NCBI GenBank assembly: GCA_033398695.1
Contig: CM065817.1
Span: 69,304,001 to 69,368,000 of the forward strand
Direction: 5' to 3'
Source: Orobanche coerulescens
Taxonomy: Eukaryota; Streptophyta; Magnoliopsida; Lamiales; Orobanchaceae
Length of the DNA stretch: 64,000 nt
The notes under the pieces are model-generated. The model did not search any database and had not been told where the DNA came from. It saw only the letters and a list, made by a program, of their open reading frames with translations. A program made the position numbers and the translations under genes. This document shows positions 31,992 through 43,980 of the stretch, in pieces. Each line of letters begins with the position of its first letter. The first letter of the stretch is position 1.

Positions 31992-32218
31992 CTCACGGTT
32001 GGATCAATCGCTTGTTGCATCCTGGCCACATGATCACATGCCATGTGCCACCGTAGATTAACTTTGGCGCTCACGGTTGGATCAATCACTTGTTGCATCC
32101 TGGCCACATGATCACATGCCATGTGCCACCGTAGTTTTTATTAGGCTCTCATAGTTGGACCAATCGCTTGTTGCATCCTGGCCACATGATCGCATGCCAT
32201 GTGCCACCGTAGGCCCCG
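31992..32218. repeat. 78-bp minisatellite in element B left LTR (3 units)
   Basis: Units begin TCACGGTTGGATCAATCGC at 31992 and 32070, and TCATAGTTGGACCAATCGC at about 32148. Each includes TTGTTGCATCCTGGCCACAT and CATGTGCCACCGTAG. The two ends of a unit (ACGGTTGG and CCACCGTA) are partly complementary. The right LTR has the same three units at 40286-40508; D and E have two. Frames such as DQSLVASWPHDHMPCATV come from this repeat. Confidence 0.85.
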
Positions 32219-33169
32219 CCCACATCCATACATTCACACACAGCACAATACAACACATACATTCAAACAATTCACCCAGAGGCATCAAACACTTAGCAAA
32301 ACACCACGTCAAACCACAATGCACCGAAATGAAATAATATACGTCCACACGCAATACCAAGTGCAACATCAACACCAAACATATCCATAGAATTCACATA
32401 GTTATTCACAAACCACACCATTCACAAAACACACGCGTTTTGAAAGCAAGCCTTTAACAAGGCTAAACCGAATCTTTGGAAAGTTTAATTCAAACGACCA
32501 AACAACCACATTTAGACGATTACTAATTATCGTATCCACAAAACAAGAATTATATGGACAAGGTACTTGCCTCAAAATCGGCAGGCAAGTATCCTGACGA
32601 ACACGGCACAACCGGAAAGCTTCGAAACGCCCGATGCTTATGAAAAGGAAGACGACAACGAACGGAAGGGTTCAACACGGTTTCTTCGCAAGAAACTCAA
32701 CCCTAACAACATATAATCAATAAATCATTGATCATACGAGGAAGAATAATCGTAGAACGCCCGAAAACCCCTCTAAGACATTTTACCGGACACCTTCAAG
32801 GCGTCGGTCAAGAACTCGACCCAAATAACGAATCAATACGATCCAACCATGGAATAACAAGGGAAATGATATAATACTTCTAAATAATCATCAATCCATA
32901 ATAATCCTAAGTTAAATCGGATTTAATCGGACGAAATCAACCAAAATACCCAAATTCCCCAAAACTAGATTTTTAGAAATCTAACCTTGATTCGGTAGAT
33001 CGGAGGAGGTTATGGGATGATTGATTGATGATATGAACTCCAAAACTTCATGGATTTATTGTCCAACAACATCTCTCCATGATTAACCAAGCTCCAGCCA
33101 CGGAAGAGAACAAAAATGAGTGAGAAATGGCTGAAGAAAACGTTCGCAGGCCTTAAATAGGCTGACTGC

Positions 33170-33350
33170 CGGCCGGGTTACGTACGTAACCGGCCATGGC
33201 TTACGTACGTAACCGGCCATGGCCGAACTCACTGCCTGGAAATACTGGAAACGTTACGTACGTTACCGGCCAGGGCCTTACATACGTAACCGGCCTTACG
33301 TATGTAACTGCCGAGCACTACCGTACATTACTCGGCCAGGGCTGGCATGG
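33170..33350. repeat. TTACGTACGTAA hairpin array, element B left LTR
   Basis: Palindromes GGTTACGTACGTAACCGG, CTTACGTACGTAACCGG, GTTACGTACGTTACCGG and decayed TTACATACGTAA and TTACGTATGTAA occur every 20-45 bases among CCGGCCATGGCC palindromes. The array lies directly upstream of the minus-strand TATA box. The right LTR copy is at 41466-41640. Confidence 0.8.
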
Positions 33351-33880
33351 ACCCAGCATGCTCGGCCATGACTCGGCCGGGACCAACTCCGACGGCCCGA
33401 ACGACCCCGAAACCCGAACCTGAGTACGAATCGAAGATATGGTTACGAAGTACTCGCAAAGACGAATTCGTGTACTAATAGAACACACGATTCCGACCAC
33501 CCGAAGGCTCGAAATTCGACAACGGAAAGTAATTACCCCAAACTTTGGGAAATTACGAAAATGGCCCAAAATGCCCGAAAATCACGATACGTGATCGAAA
33601 CACCAAGACAAAGCTCGCAACATGAATAATAACATTAAATGAACTTACGAGAAACTCGAAACAACAGTTTCGGACGAGATTCGCAAGAATCGAACTCAAG
33701 TGCGGAAAAACCACTAAAAAGCACGGAACTCAACAAAACGACACCGAAACGAGCTCGGATGACAAAAAGTGCAGAATTAATCATTCTCGGAATGACGAAA
33801 CGGTCATGAGAGAGTCATCAAAACGGACTTTCTCCGAAAAAAAAAAGAAATTACCGGAAATCGAAATTACGGGTATTGCA

Positions 33881-36558
33881 TTCTACCCTCCTTAAAAGAA
33901 GTTTCGTCCCGAAACTTAAAACAAGTAGGTAGAAGAAATATCCCGGCCAGGAAAACTCGACGAGATACACAAAAACCGTAAACTCGCGCCCGACGGCGAA
34001 ACGTTGCAAGAAACGCAAAGAGACATACGACGTGAAAACACGCTCCACGACGACCAACACAACGCCACCGATAGAGACACAATAAAACCAACAAGTGACA
34101 AGCGTCATCAAACAGATAATCAACACGCTAGCCAATCGCTGAACAAATACGGAATTCCACCGCCCAAGGGTTGGAAGATCGAAAACGAGACTAATTTCCC
34201 GAACATAAGGAAATTAGGAAGGAGTCTTGAACGTTCAACAATCACGAAACGAGATCAACAAAAACCGAACAATCAAATGATCGAACCACAACGATCGAGA
34301 CAACAAAAATCGAACACTAATGTTCGAATCACGAAGAACAATAAAATTCAAACAACAGTTCCAAGGTTCACATCTCGACTCGAGACAATATATGATCCGG
34401 TGAAAACAACAAGATGTGCATTCACATAAGATCCACAGGAAAGGGAATAGCAATTGAAAAATCACAACGACAAACGAGTTATTCCGAAACAATATGACAC
34501 TCGTTCCATCAACAAAAGCAAGGGGCAGGACAAGCTCAGAAAATGTCAACGAACATAAACGAGTCGACAGAGTCGTAAATACAGAAGTTCAAAATCCGAT
34601 CCACTTCGAATAAAAGAACTAGTAGAACCAAAGGGTGTTACTTCCGAACAAGGTTCACAAGAATCGAACCGAACTTGGAAAAGTTACAGCGATAACCAGA
34701 TCGACCCAAAACAAGATCACATCTCATTCGAATGATGAAACCGAAATACAGAACAAGTTCAGAAAGTATCAACGAACACGAGCGAGTCGATAGACATGAG
34801 AAAGAGGAGATGCGGAAGTCAAAACGATACGGGCATTACATTCGACCTCTTATAAAAGAAGGTCGTCCCCGCAACTCACAACAACGGAAACAAGGTAACC
34901 ACGCAAAAACCAACCGACAGAAAAATCTCCACTGGGCCTCTTAGAGCCGATCTTGATAACTGTACTGAAGTTCGCGCCTCGAAAGACTCGGAACCCAACT
35001 CGCAAAACTGGATCCTGTGTCTCTCGGGTCCACACTTGAAAAGCGTTACTGACGAGAAGGACAATTTGCACGTACATGCCCCCGGCACAACACGTTCGAA
35101 ATGCCTCAGCTCGGCATATCAAAAATACAGATGCTAAATACAATGGAACATAACACCGCAAAACAACATACCGGAGATGCCAACTCAGCATAACATATCA
35201 ACATATACAAAAATCACAACAACAGCATCGTTCGACGATTACAACGACCCGAACGATAGCCAGCACACAATCATAAACATCATGAAACAATCACCAATGT
35301 GCATAAACGCACAAAAATCCAAGCTTTAACAGCTCACATAGGTGCGATAACACGCAAGCCCCACGAAATGACAACATCAAAGATCATCATCACACCTCCC
35401 ACAACGGGCTAACAAAACATATGCCTGGCGAACGACTCAACGTTCACACCACCAATTCAATCACAATTCGGAGGGCTAACACCCTAACAACAATACCAAC
35501 ATCGCACACACCTTCTCCAACCACAAGCAGGAAATGATGGGTTTTAAAAACGAAAACCACCTTTTGAAAATAATTTCAAAAAAAAAACACCGGTTGATCT
35601 TGAGTATTACCTTTCAAAAAAAAGTACAAACGTGAAACATCGTTATCGAGACTTTGGAGAACCATTTCGCATTTGATAAAAATGAGGACACTTTCTCTTA
35701 GTGAAAAATATTCGGAATATTCGACCCTCGGGTCTAAGTAAAAATATTTTTAAAACATTGAAAATATCTCAAAACTTTTTGGTCCTCGAGGTAGAAGAAT
35801 TTTGAAATATATTGTGGCACCTTGGATGTACCACGAGAAAATAATTCATTTTAAAAGTACGTCTCGAAATTTATTTTCTAAGGTACTCAAGGTTTTCAAA
35901 GATAATTCAATGGGCTAGAATGCCCAAAAATTTCAGGTAATTACACGGAACATTATAGCGATGTGGGTCCCGCGCCGGAACCCACCAGGATAAAACCATT
36001 TACAAAAACGCCAAAAAGGCTGATGACGGTAATATTTCAAAAAACTTACAAAAGCCATTTACAAAGTACTAAATACCGTCGTAAGAATTTCGCCAAAACA
36101 ATCAAGGCCATAATGCCACAAACTCGGTTAAGGGAATCGGTTTTCGAAATAGAACTCAGTCGGTAAAATACCGAAAGCCATTACAAAAGAACTCATGCAG
36201 CGGATAAAAGAAATAAAGTCAAACATGCACAATCCAGCAACACTACTCCTCATATGAACGAAATATGAGGGTCAAATAACCACATATCAAGAAATCAAAA
36301 TCCATAAGAGGATTCCGTCACTTAACAAATAATCATAAAAATAGCTCGTGTCACACGAGGCACAACACAAAGAAGGGAGACTTACATTCACAGGTCGCAC
36401 GAAGATGATGATCGCCCCACGATACTAATCACGACCAACAAACTCAGACGACGCATCGCGACACGACCCAGTCAGATAAAATCCGACGAGACAAAACTCA
36501 ACAGACACCACTGACCCGACAGCCTAGGTTTCCACAACCTAAGCTCCGATACCATTTA
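33881..36558 (-). mobile_element. Non-coding internal domain of element B
   Basis: Next to the LTR is the tract AAGGAGGGTAGAA preceded by GGGACGAAACTTC (33881-33915 on minus). A second junction of the same kind lies at 34840-34870 (see findings). At about 35040-35080 on minus a frame reads LFKCGPERHRIQFC, a decayed relative of a gag zinc knuckle. The section 35520-36540 is shared with A and E. No intact gene was found. Confidence 0.7.
36543..36554 (-). other. Primer-binding site of element B
   Basis: On minus the sequence is TGGTATCGGAGC, one base from the iMet-type TGGTATCAGAGC, 4 bases inside the right LTR. Confidence 0.8.
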
Positions 36559-36624
36559 TGTAACACCCCCAATCCGCTCAGGGATATTACACGCCGTAGA
36601 ACCTTTCCTCAAGGATCTACCAGG
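36559..36624 (-). mobile_element. Element B right LTR, short left piece
   Basis: TGTAACACCCCCAATCCGC to ATCTACCAGG matches 31135-31200, then solo LTR C begins. The LTR resumes at 39497. Confidence 0.85.
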
Positions 36625-37309
36625 TGTAATATCCGCAAATTTTCGATTTTTGGTAAATTTCTTTTTTCGGCCGAAGTCCGTTTTGACGACTCTCTTTTGA
36701 CCGTTTCGTCATTCGGAGAATATTTAATTCTGCACTTTTTGTCATCCGAGTTCGTTTCGGTGCTGCTTTGTTGAGTTCCGTGCTTTTTAACGACTTTTCC
36801 GCGCTTGAGTTCGGTTCTTGCGAATCTCGTTCGAAACTGTCGTTTGGGGTTTTTCGTAAGTTCATTTAACGTTGTTATACGTGTTGTGAGCTTCGGTTTG
36901 ATTATTCGTTGTCGTATGGTGATTTCGGGCATTTGGACCATTTTCGTAATTTCCCAAAGTTTGGGGTAATTACCTTCCGTTGTCGAATTTCGAGCCTTCG
37001 GGTGGTCAGAATCGTGTGTTCTACTAGCTCTTAGATTCGTCTTTGTGAGTACTTCGTAACCGTATCTTCGGTTCGTATTCAGGTTCGGGTTTCGGTGTCG
37101 TTTTGTTGAATTCAGGATTACTAAACGACTTTTCTAAGTATGAGTTCGACTTTGTTAGATCACCATTAATTTTTGGTAACTCCAAAAATTCTGAATCTTT
37201 GCAATATTTTATAGCATCGAGTTAGCTTTCCAATGGTTCAAACAGTGAGTCAATCGGAGTCCGGAGGAGAGAGTTATGGTCGTTTTAGCTCACCCGCTCG
37301 TTATTGGCC

Positions 37310-37610
37310 GATCACTGCCGGCCGAACTCGGCCGTGTCGTCCGACACGGCCCGTGCCGTACTCTTCCGGATAAGCCAGAAGTCTCTGCCTCAGGACCCGA
37401 CCGTGTCGTCTGGAACGGCCGAGCCGAACTCTTCCGGATAAGCCGGAAGAGGCCCGACCGTGTTCCAGGACACGGTCGAGTCAATGCGGCCGCCGGACAG
37501 TCACTATCGGTAGGCCCCTTCGGCGCCGCGACCGTGTCATGCGGGACACGGTCGAGTCCTCTGCCAATCAGCTGCGCGCCACAACCGTGTCAGGCGGACA
37601 CGGTCGAGTC
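37310..37610. repeat. GC-rich hairpin array of solo LTR C
   Basis: Arms GACCGTGTC and GACACGGTC pair across short loops (for example CGACCGTGTCATGCGGGA-CACGGTCGAG and CGTGTCGTCCGACACGG). The array ends just before TATTTAA at 37619. The motif is shared with element A. Confidence 0.75.
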
Positions 37611-38572
37611 TGTCAGCCTATTTAAGGCCCAGCAGTCGTTTTTTTCGCCATTTTTTCTCCTTCTTCTACTTCTCTTCCGCGGCTGGGATTGTTTCTATCA
37701 TGGAGAGATGTTGTTTTTCAATAAATCCATGAAGTCTTGGAGTTCATATCATCAATCATACATCCTATAACATCCTTTGATCGAGCGAATCAGGTCAGAT
37801 TTTCTAGAAATCTAATTTTGGGTATTTTGTTCGATTTCGTCCGTTTAATCCGATTTAACTTAGGATTGTGATGGATTGATGATTATTTAGATGTATTGTA
37901 TCATTTCCCTTGTTATCCCATGGTTGGATCGTATCGATTCGTTGTTTTGGTCGAGTTCTTGACCGACGCCTTGAAGGTGTCCGGTAAAATGTCATAGAGG
38001 GTTTTCGGGCGTTCTACGATTATTCTTCCTCGTATGATCGATGATTTTTTGAATTTATGTTGTTAGGGTCGAATTATTGTGAAGAACTCGAGTCGAAACC
38101 CTTCCGTTCATTGTCTTCTTCGGGGTCCGAGCTTCCCGGTCGAACCGTGTTCTTCGGAGCGTTTGGTAGCGGTTATTAAGGCAAGTATCTTATTATACGA
38201 CTTGTATCTTGTGAATAGTAATTACGTATGATATGTATAACGATTTTGCTTGCCTCCGTAAATATGTTCCATTTGAGTTGGTTGTGTTTTCCGAAATTTG
38301 AAGGCTTTGTGATAATAGTGATATATTGGTATACGTGTTCGGCGTTGTGCCATTTGTGCAGGATTGCAATGTACATATGAGATGGTTGTACACGTGGTTG
38401 TGCAATGTATTGTGTACCGAATGTGTGTTATGTTGGTTAAGAGTCGTTGTGATGATCATGATATTTGCGTTGTTTTGGTTTACATACTTGATTGTACATT
38501 TCATTGTAATGTGGAATGGCTTGACATTTAATGATTATGAATTGTGTCGTGTCGATGTGTGGGTGTTCCAGG

Positions 38573-38750
38573 TAGGGTCCGTCGAGGCCTCCGGAGTTCG
38601 GTACATGATGTGTACGAACAGTGTGTGTGGACGGGTAAGGTCCGTTGAGGCCTCCGGAGTTCGGTACATGATGTGTACGAACAGTGTGTGTGGTCCGGGT
38701 AAGGTCCGTCGAGGTCTCCGGAGTTCAGTACATGATGTGTACGAACAATG
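38573..38750 (+). repeat. 64-bp minisatellite in solo LTR C
   Basis: Three units of GGTCCGTCGAGGCCTCCGG and AGTTCGGTACATGATGTGT start at about 38576, 38639 and 38703. The block holds the same place in the LTR as the 78-bp units of B, D and E, but with a different sequence. Confidence 0.8.
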
Positions 38751-39496
38751 ATCGTGTAGCAGTGATTGTTCGGGTAACATTTTATATATGGATCTCGGAC
38801 TCAAAATGATATATATTATTTTGTATGCTTTGAAACGAGAATCGGGCTAAGGCCCTAATGTTTTCGAAAAGGTTTTGTAAATTGGGACTCGAGGTCCAAA
38901 AGAATTTCTGTTTTAAAAATCCCCGAGATGATGTGTTCCTTTTCAAATATCTCTTACTTGAGTTCGAAATTCTAAAACTTCTCGGGAACATTTTGATAAT
39001 GGATTTCCGTATTAAATTCGTTGTTGCTATTTGCTTGTTACATTTCGTATGGTTTGATACTTGCACTAGTAAAACAGTGGAGTTTTACTAACCCCCGAGT
39101 ATTCGGGGGGTGGATGTCTGTTCTGCGTCCAGGTACATGCAGGTTCAGGGGAGCAGTCACAGGATTGGCACAAGGGGATGACGAGCTGCGATACTAATCA
39201 AGAGTTGAGAGTTGGTAGAGTTTAGTTGTATTGTTAGAGTTGATTCAGTCTTCCGCTGTATTGTATTTCGACCCCTGTGTGGGTAATGTTGTTAGTCAGT
39301 CCTGTTGATAGAGTTGTGTGACCTCATCGGTCTGTGTGTTTATGTGTAAGTGACCTTGACGGTCTGTATTATTATATTGTTTGACCCTGGACGGGCAAGC
39401 ATTTGGTTGTTTATGGACGTTTAGCCTGGTAGATCCTTGCGGAAAGGGTTTACGGCGTGTAATATTCCCATACGGTTTTGGGGGTGTTACACCAGG

Positions 39497-42172
39497 CTGG
39501 TAACAACAAATGAACAACTCGACAATGCCTTTAAGGATAAAAAGACTCAGTAGACCGGTTTGGCCTTTCAATAAAAACATACAACTCTAAGACATTACAT
39601 GCCCACGCAGGGGTCGAATATAAACTACTCCCGTACAACGGGAAAAAATACTGCAGCGGAAATAAAATACAACTAAACCAATACGACATCAACGGGTCCT
39701 CATGTGATTAGTATCGTTCATCTTTCATCATCCTTCATGTCGACCCTGTGCTCTGCTCCAAAACCTGAATGCAATACAGACATCCGCCCCCCGAATACTC
39801 GGGGTTAGCAAAACTCCACTATTTTGCTAGTGCAAATACAAAGTGCAAATACGAGCCATATAATTCAAATTCCAAGAATAACAATAACCAGGAATCCTCA
39901 AAGTTCCAAACGTAACGAAAAGCACTTCCCGAGGCATGAGTTTGAGTAAAACTTTCCAAATCCTAAAGATCACAAATAACGAGAACGGTTTACAAAATGG
40001 TTTAAAATACCTTCGGTAGTTTTAATAGAAAACAACTTAAGAATTATCAATCCTTATCCTTTCCAAAAATCAATAGGGGTCACAGCCCAACAGTTTTGTT
40101 TTCGCAAATAGAAAACCATTAACAATTCACAGGGTCAGAACCCCCATCACGTGTCCTCGATGGACATAAAATCAACACAACGTAATCACGCACAAGCATC
40201 GCCTTGGGAACAGGGTAATACCATTGATCCCGCTCGAGGCCTCGAAGGACCCTCCCGAGCTGGCTAGCTAAACGAATCACACACATCTCACGGTTGGATC
40301 AATCGCTTGTTGCATCCTGGCCACATGATCACATGCTATGTGCCACCGTAGATTAACTTTGGCGCTCACGGTTGGATCAATCACTTGTTGCATCCTGGCC
40401 ACATGATCACATGCCATGTGCCACCGTAGTTTTTATTAGGCTCTCATGGTTGGACCAATCGCTTGTTGCATCCTGGCCACATGATCGCATGCCATGTGCC
40501 ACCGTAGGCCCCTCCCACATCCACACATTCACACACAGCACAATAGAACACATATATTCAAACAATTCACCCAGAGGCATCAAACACTTAGCAAAACACC
40601 ACGTCAAACCACAATGCACCGAAATGAAATAATATACGTCCACACGCAATACCAAGTGCAACATCAACACTAAACATATCCATAGAATTCACATAGTTAT
40701 TCAAAAACCACACCATTCACAAAACACACGCGTTTTGAAAGCAAGCCTTTAACAAGGTTAAACCGAATCTTTTGAAAGTTTAATTCAAACGACCAAACAA
40801 CCATATTTAGACGATCACTAATTATCTTATCCACAAAACAAGAATTATATGGACAAGGTACTTGCCTAAAAATCGGCACGCAAGTATCCCGACGAACACG
40901 GCTCAACCGGAAAGCTTCGAAACGCCCGATGCTTACAAAAAGGAAGACGACAACGAACGGAAGGGTTCAACACGGTTTCTTCGCAAGAAACTCAACCCTA
41001 ACAACATATAATCAATAAATCATTGATCATACGAGGAAGAATAATCGTAGAACGCCCGAAAACCCCTCTAAGACATTTTACCGGACACCTTCAAGGCGTC
41101 GGTCAAGAACTCGACCCAAATAACGAATCGATACGATCCAACCATGGAATAACAAGGGAAATGATATAATACATCTAAATAATCATCAATCCATCATAAT
41201 CCTAAGTTAAATCGGATTTAATCGGACGAAATCAACCAAAATACCCAAATTCCCCAAAACTAGATTTTTAGAAATCTAACCTTGATTCGGTAGATCGGAG
41301 GAGGTTATGGGATGATTGATTGATGATATGAACTCCAAAACTTCATGGATTTATTGTCCAACAACATCTCTCCATAATTAACCAAGCTCCAGCCACGGAA
41401 GAGAAGAAAAACGAGTGAGAAATGGCTGAAGAAAACGTCCGCAGGCCTTAAATAGGCTGACTGCCGGCCGGGTTACGTATGTAACCGGCCATGGCTTACG
41501 TACGTAACCGGCCATGGCCGAACTCACTGCCTGGAAATGCCGGAAACGTTACGTACGTTACCGGCCAGGGCCTTACATACGTAACCAGCCTTACGTACGT
41601 AACTGCCGAGCACTACCGTACGTTACTCGGCCAGGGCTGGCCTGGCCCCAGCATGCTCGGCCATGACTCGGCCGGGACCAACTCCGACGGCCCGAACGAC
41701 CCCGAAACCCGAACCTGAGTACGAATCGAAGATACGGTTACAAAGTACTCGCAAAGACGAATTCGTGCACTAATAGAACACACGATTCCGACCACCCGAA
41801 GGCTCGAAATTCGACAACAGAAAGTAATTACCCCAAACTTTGGGAAATTACGAAAATGGCCCAAAACGCCCGAAAATCACGATACGTGATCGAAACACCA
41901 AGACAAAGCTCGCAACATGAATAATAACATTAAATGAACTTACGAGAAACTCGAAACAACAGTTTCGGACGAGATTCGCAAGAATCGAACTCAAGTGCGG
42001 AAAAACCGCTAAAAAACACGGAACTCAACAAAACGACACCGAAATGAGCTCGGATGACAAAAAGTGCAGAATTAATCATTCTCGGAATGACGAAACGGTC
42101 ATGAGCGAGTTGTAAAAATGGACTTTCTCCGAAAAAAAGAAATTACCGGAAATCGAAATTACGGGTATTACA
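39497..42172 (-). mobile_element. Element B right LTR, main piece
   Basis: It resumes after the second CCAGG with CTGGTAACAACAAATG and follows the left LTR to GGGTATTACA. It contains the same minisatellite (40286-40508) and hairpin array (41466-41640). Confidence 0.85.
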
Positions 42173-43980
42173 GATGAAACAAAAAATTTTCTCGACACGT
42201 TATATGATTTAAAAGTTCCTTCTAATTATTCTGGTAATTTGCGAAGGGTCGTGAATTATGCCACACATGATCTGTAACAATGTAAGTCTCACGATTGGCA
42301 CGTGATCATGCAACTTGTACCATTATTGTTTAAGCATTGTTTTTCAAAGCATAAGGATTTACGAAGGGCAATAATGCAAATAAGCTTGTGTTTAACCTTA
42401 TTGTGTGAAAAGGTTGTCAACAGAAACCACATAATAGCTGCCAAAGTATCTCTTGTTGAGGCTACTTGTGTTTTAGAGAAACATTTCCCTCCTGCGTTCT
42501 TTGACATAAGCATCCACCTCTTAGTACATTTATGTGATGAAGCATTACTATGTGGGCCTGTTAGATATCGGTGGATGTACCCTTTTGAAAGGTAAATCCT
42601 ATTTCTTCAATTTATGTATAGTGAATTTACTTGAATCATATTTATCCGATTCTAATCATTACTGAATTAAAATTTAGGCTAATGAAGACCTATAAGGATT
42701 ATTTGAAGAATACCAGGTATATCGGAGGGTCCATTGCGGAGGCATATATAACAGAAGAATCATATGTATACGCATCGCAATATATGCCCAAAACAAAAGA
42801 AGTTGATGTTGAGATTTTTGACGAGTTTATAGAGGATAAATCTGTAGGCAAGGGCAAGCGAATGACGTTAACAAGCGTACAATATGAACAAGTAGCTCGG
42901 TATGTTCTTGATACATATGATGAAGTGGATGAATGGAAAGAGTAAGACTCATTAACCTAAATCTCTTTTTCAACATTTTAAATTGAACTCCACTAAACTG
43001 TGTTTTAAACCACCATAGGAAATACAATATGTCTACATGTGGCATTAAGAAAAAAAGAGTTCAGAATACCAACTCTGAATTTCGGTATTGGCTAGTTAAT
43101 GAGGTAACTTTGACATTAGTTGTTTTATTTATTTTTACTACATATGACAAATGTGCGATTTGATCACTTGAAATTGTGATTTGATTAATCAAAATTGGTG
43201 ATGTCACATCAAGGCTTGCGGTTAGCTAACGGCCCTAGTTTTCATGCTCAAGAATTGGAAAAATATCGCCTCAACGGTTTTGTATTTGCTCCTAAAAGGC
43301 GCGAGCAAACATCGTAGGAAAACAAAGCAATGGGATCTCCATGAAAGCTCTCACATTTTGCAGAACAAGTAGGAAAGACAAAAATATGCTTGAAGCAGAG
43401 ATTACTTATTATGGGGTTATAGAACAAATACTTGTTCTGGATTATTCAAGTTTCAAGGAAGTGGTATTCTATTGTGATTGGGTTAAAGTGGAGGACAAGA
43501 GTGCTCATAAGATTGATCCGGCAACGAACTTGATACTTGTAGATTTGAAAAAAATGAAGAGTAAAGACAGTATGAACGATGAACCATTTGTCTGCTCTTT
43601 CCAAAATCTTAAGCAAGTCTTTTACTCCAAGTATATCAATAACGGAGAGTGGTCTGTGGTAAACCATTCACCAAGGCGTATAACAAGTTCAATAGATGAC
43701 TTGGAGGCTCCTACTAAATTTCAATCAGCTCTGGACGATAACCCTAGCTTGCGTCTATTTCTAGATAATTTAGTTCAATAAGCTAGTTCCCTTTTTCCCA
43801 AGTGTTTTTACTATTTTGTAAGCTCAAATAATTTTCTATGTTTGTAATATCACACACTACAACTTGGCAGATTTGAAGTAACTCTATGTTTTTCAAGTTT
43901 CATGTTATTAAATATTTTGTTGTGTCTTACAAAAAAAAAATTTTTGTTATATATTGTGTCAATTGAAACTTTGCAGGAAA

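Larger units (their letters stand above)
31135..33880 (-). mobile_element. Element B left LTR (3' LTR)
   Basis: It starts TGTAACACCCCCAATCCGC and ends CGGGTATTGCA (sister LTR GGGTATTACA). It contains a GC-rich CCCCCGA...TCGGGGG hairpin (31492-31509), three 78-bp minisatellite units (31992-32218), a TATA box read on minus (33151-33160) and the TTACGTACGTAA array (33170-33350). Confidence 0.85.
36625..39491 (+). mobile_element. Solo LTR C of the A-E family, inserted in B
   Basis: The 2867 bp begin TGTAATATCCGC and end GGGGGTGTTACA, flanked by CCAGG at 36620-36624 and 39492-39496. It has one LTR only, in plus orientation, with no internal domain, so LTR-LTR recombination is likely. It carries a CGACCGTG/CACGGTCG hairpin array like element A (37310-37610), a TATTTAA box (37619), a three-unit 64-bp minisatellite (38573-38750) and the CCCCCGA...TCGGGGG hairpin (39092). 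The 164-codon frame at 37276-37770 comes from the array and is not considered a gene. Confidence 0.88.
31135..42172 (-). mobile_element. Element B: non-coding Ty3-type LTR retrotransposon with nested solo LTR
   Basis: The element is 11038 bp including the nested solo LTR C. It has a GATGA target duplication, a left LTR at 31135-33880 (2746 bp), an internal domain at 33881-36558 and a right LTR at 36559-36624 plus 39497-42172. Minus orientation is shown by the primer site (36543-36554) and the polypurine tract (33881 onward). No gag or pol frame is present. It interrupts the CACTA copy 2 transposase remnant. Confidence 0.85.
30596..43781 (+). pseudogene. TNP2-like transposase remnant (CACTA copy 2)
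   Basis: Pieces: 30596-31134 (CYHTHRRFLPQNHKF through VGAFTLSSDD), then after element B 42178-42593 (MQLVPLLFKHCFSKHKDL, RYRWMYPFER), 42631-42945, and a DUF4216-like exon at 43195-43781. It keeps CAA where copy 1 has the stop at 24661. Its own lesions are GATCTGTAACAATG (42269), loss of the CAG acceptor near 43179 (GTGATTTGATTAATC instead of GTGATTTCAGTTAATC), and small deletions at about 43218 and 43313. Confidence 0.8.
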
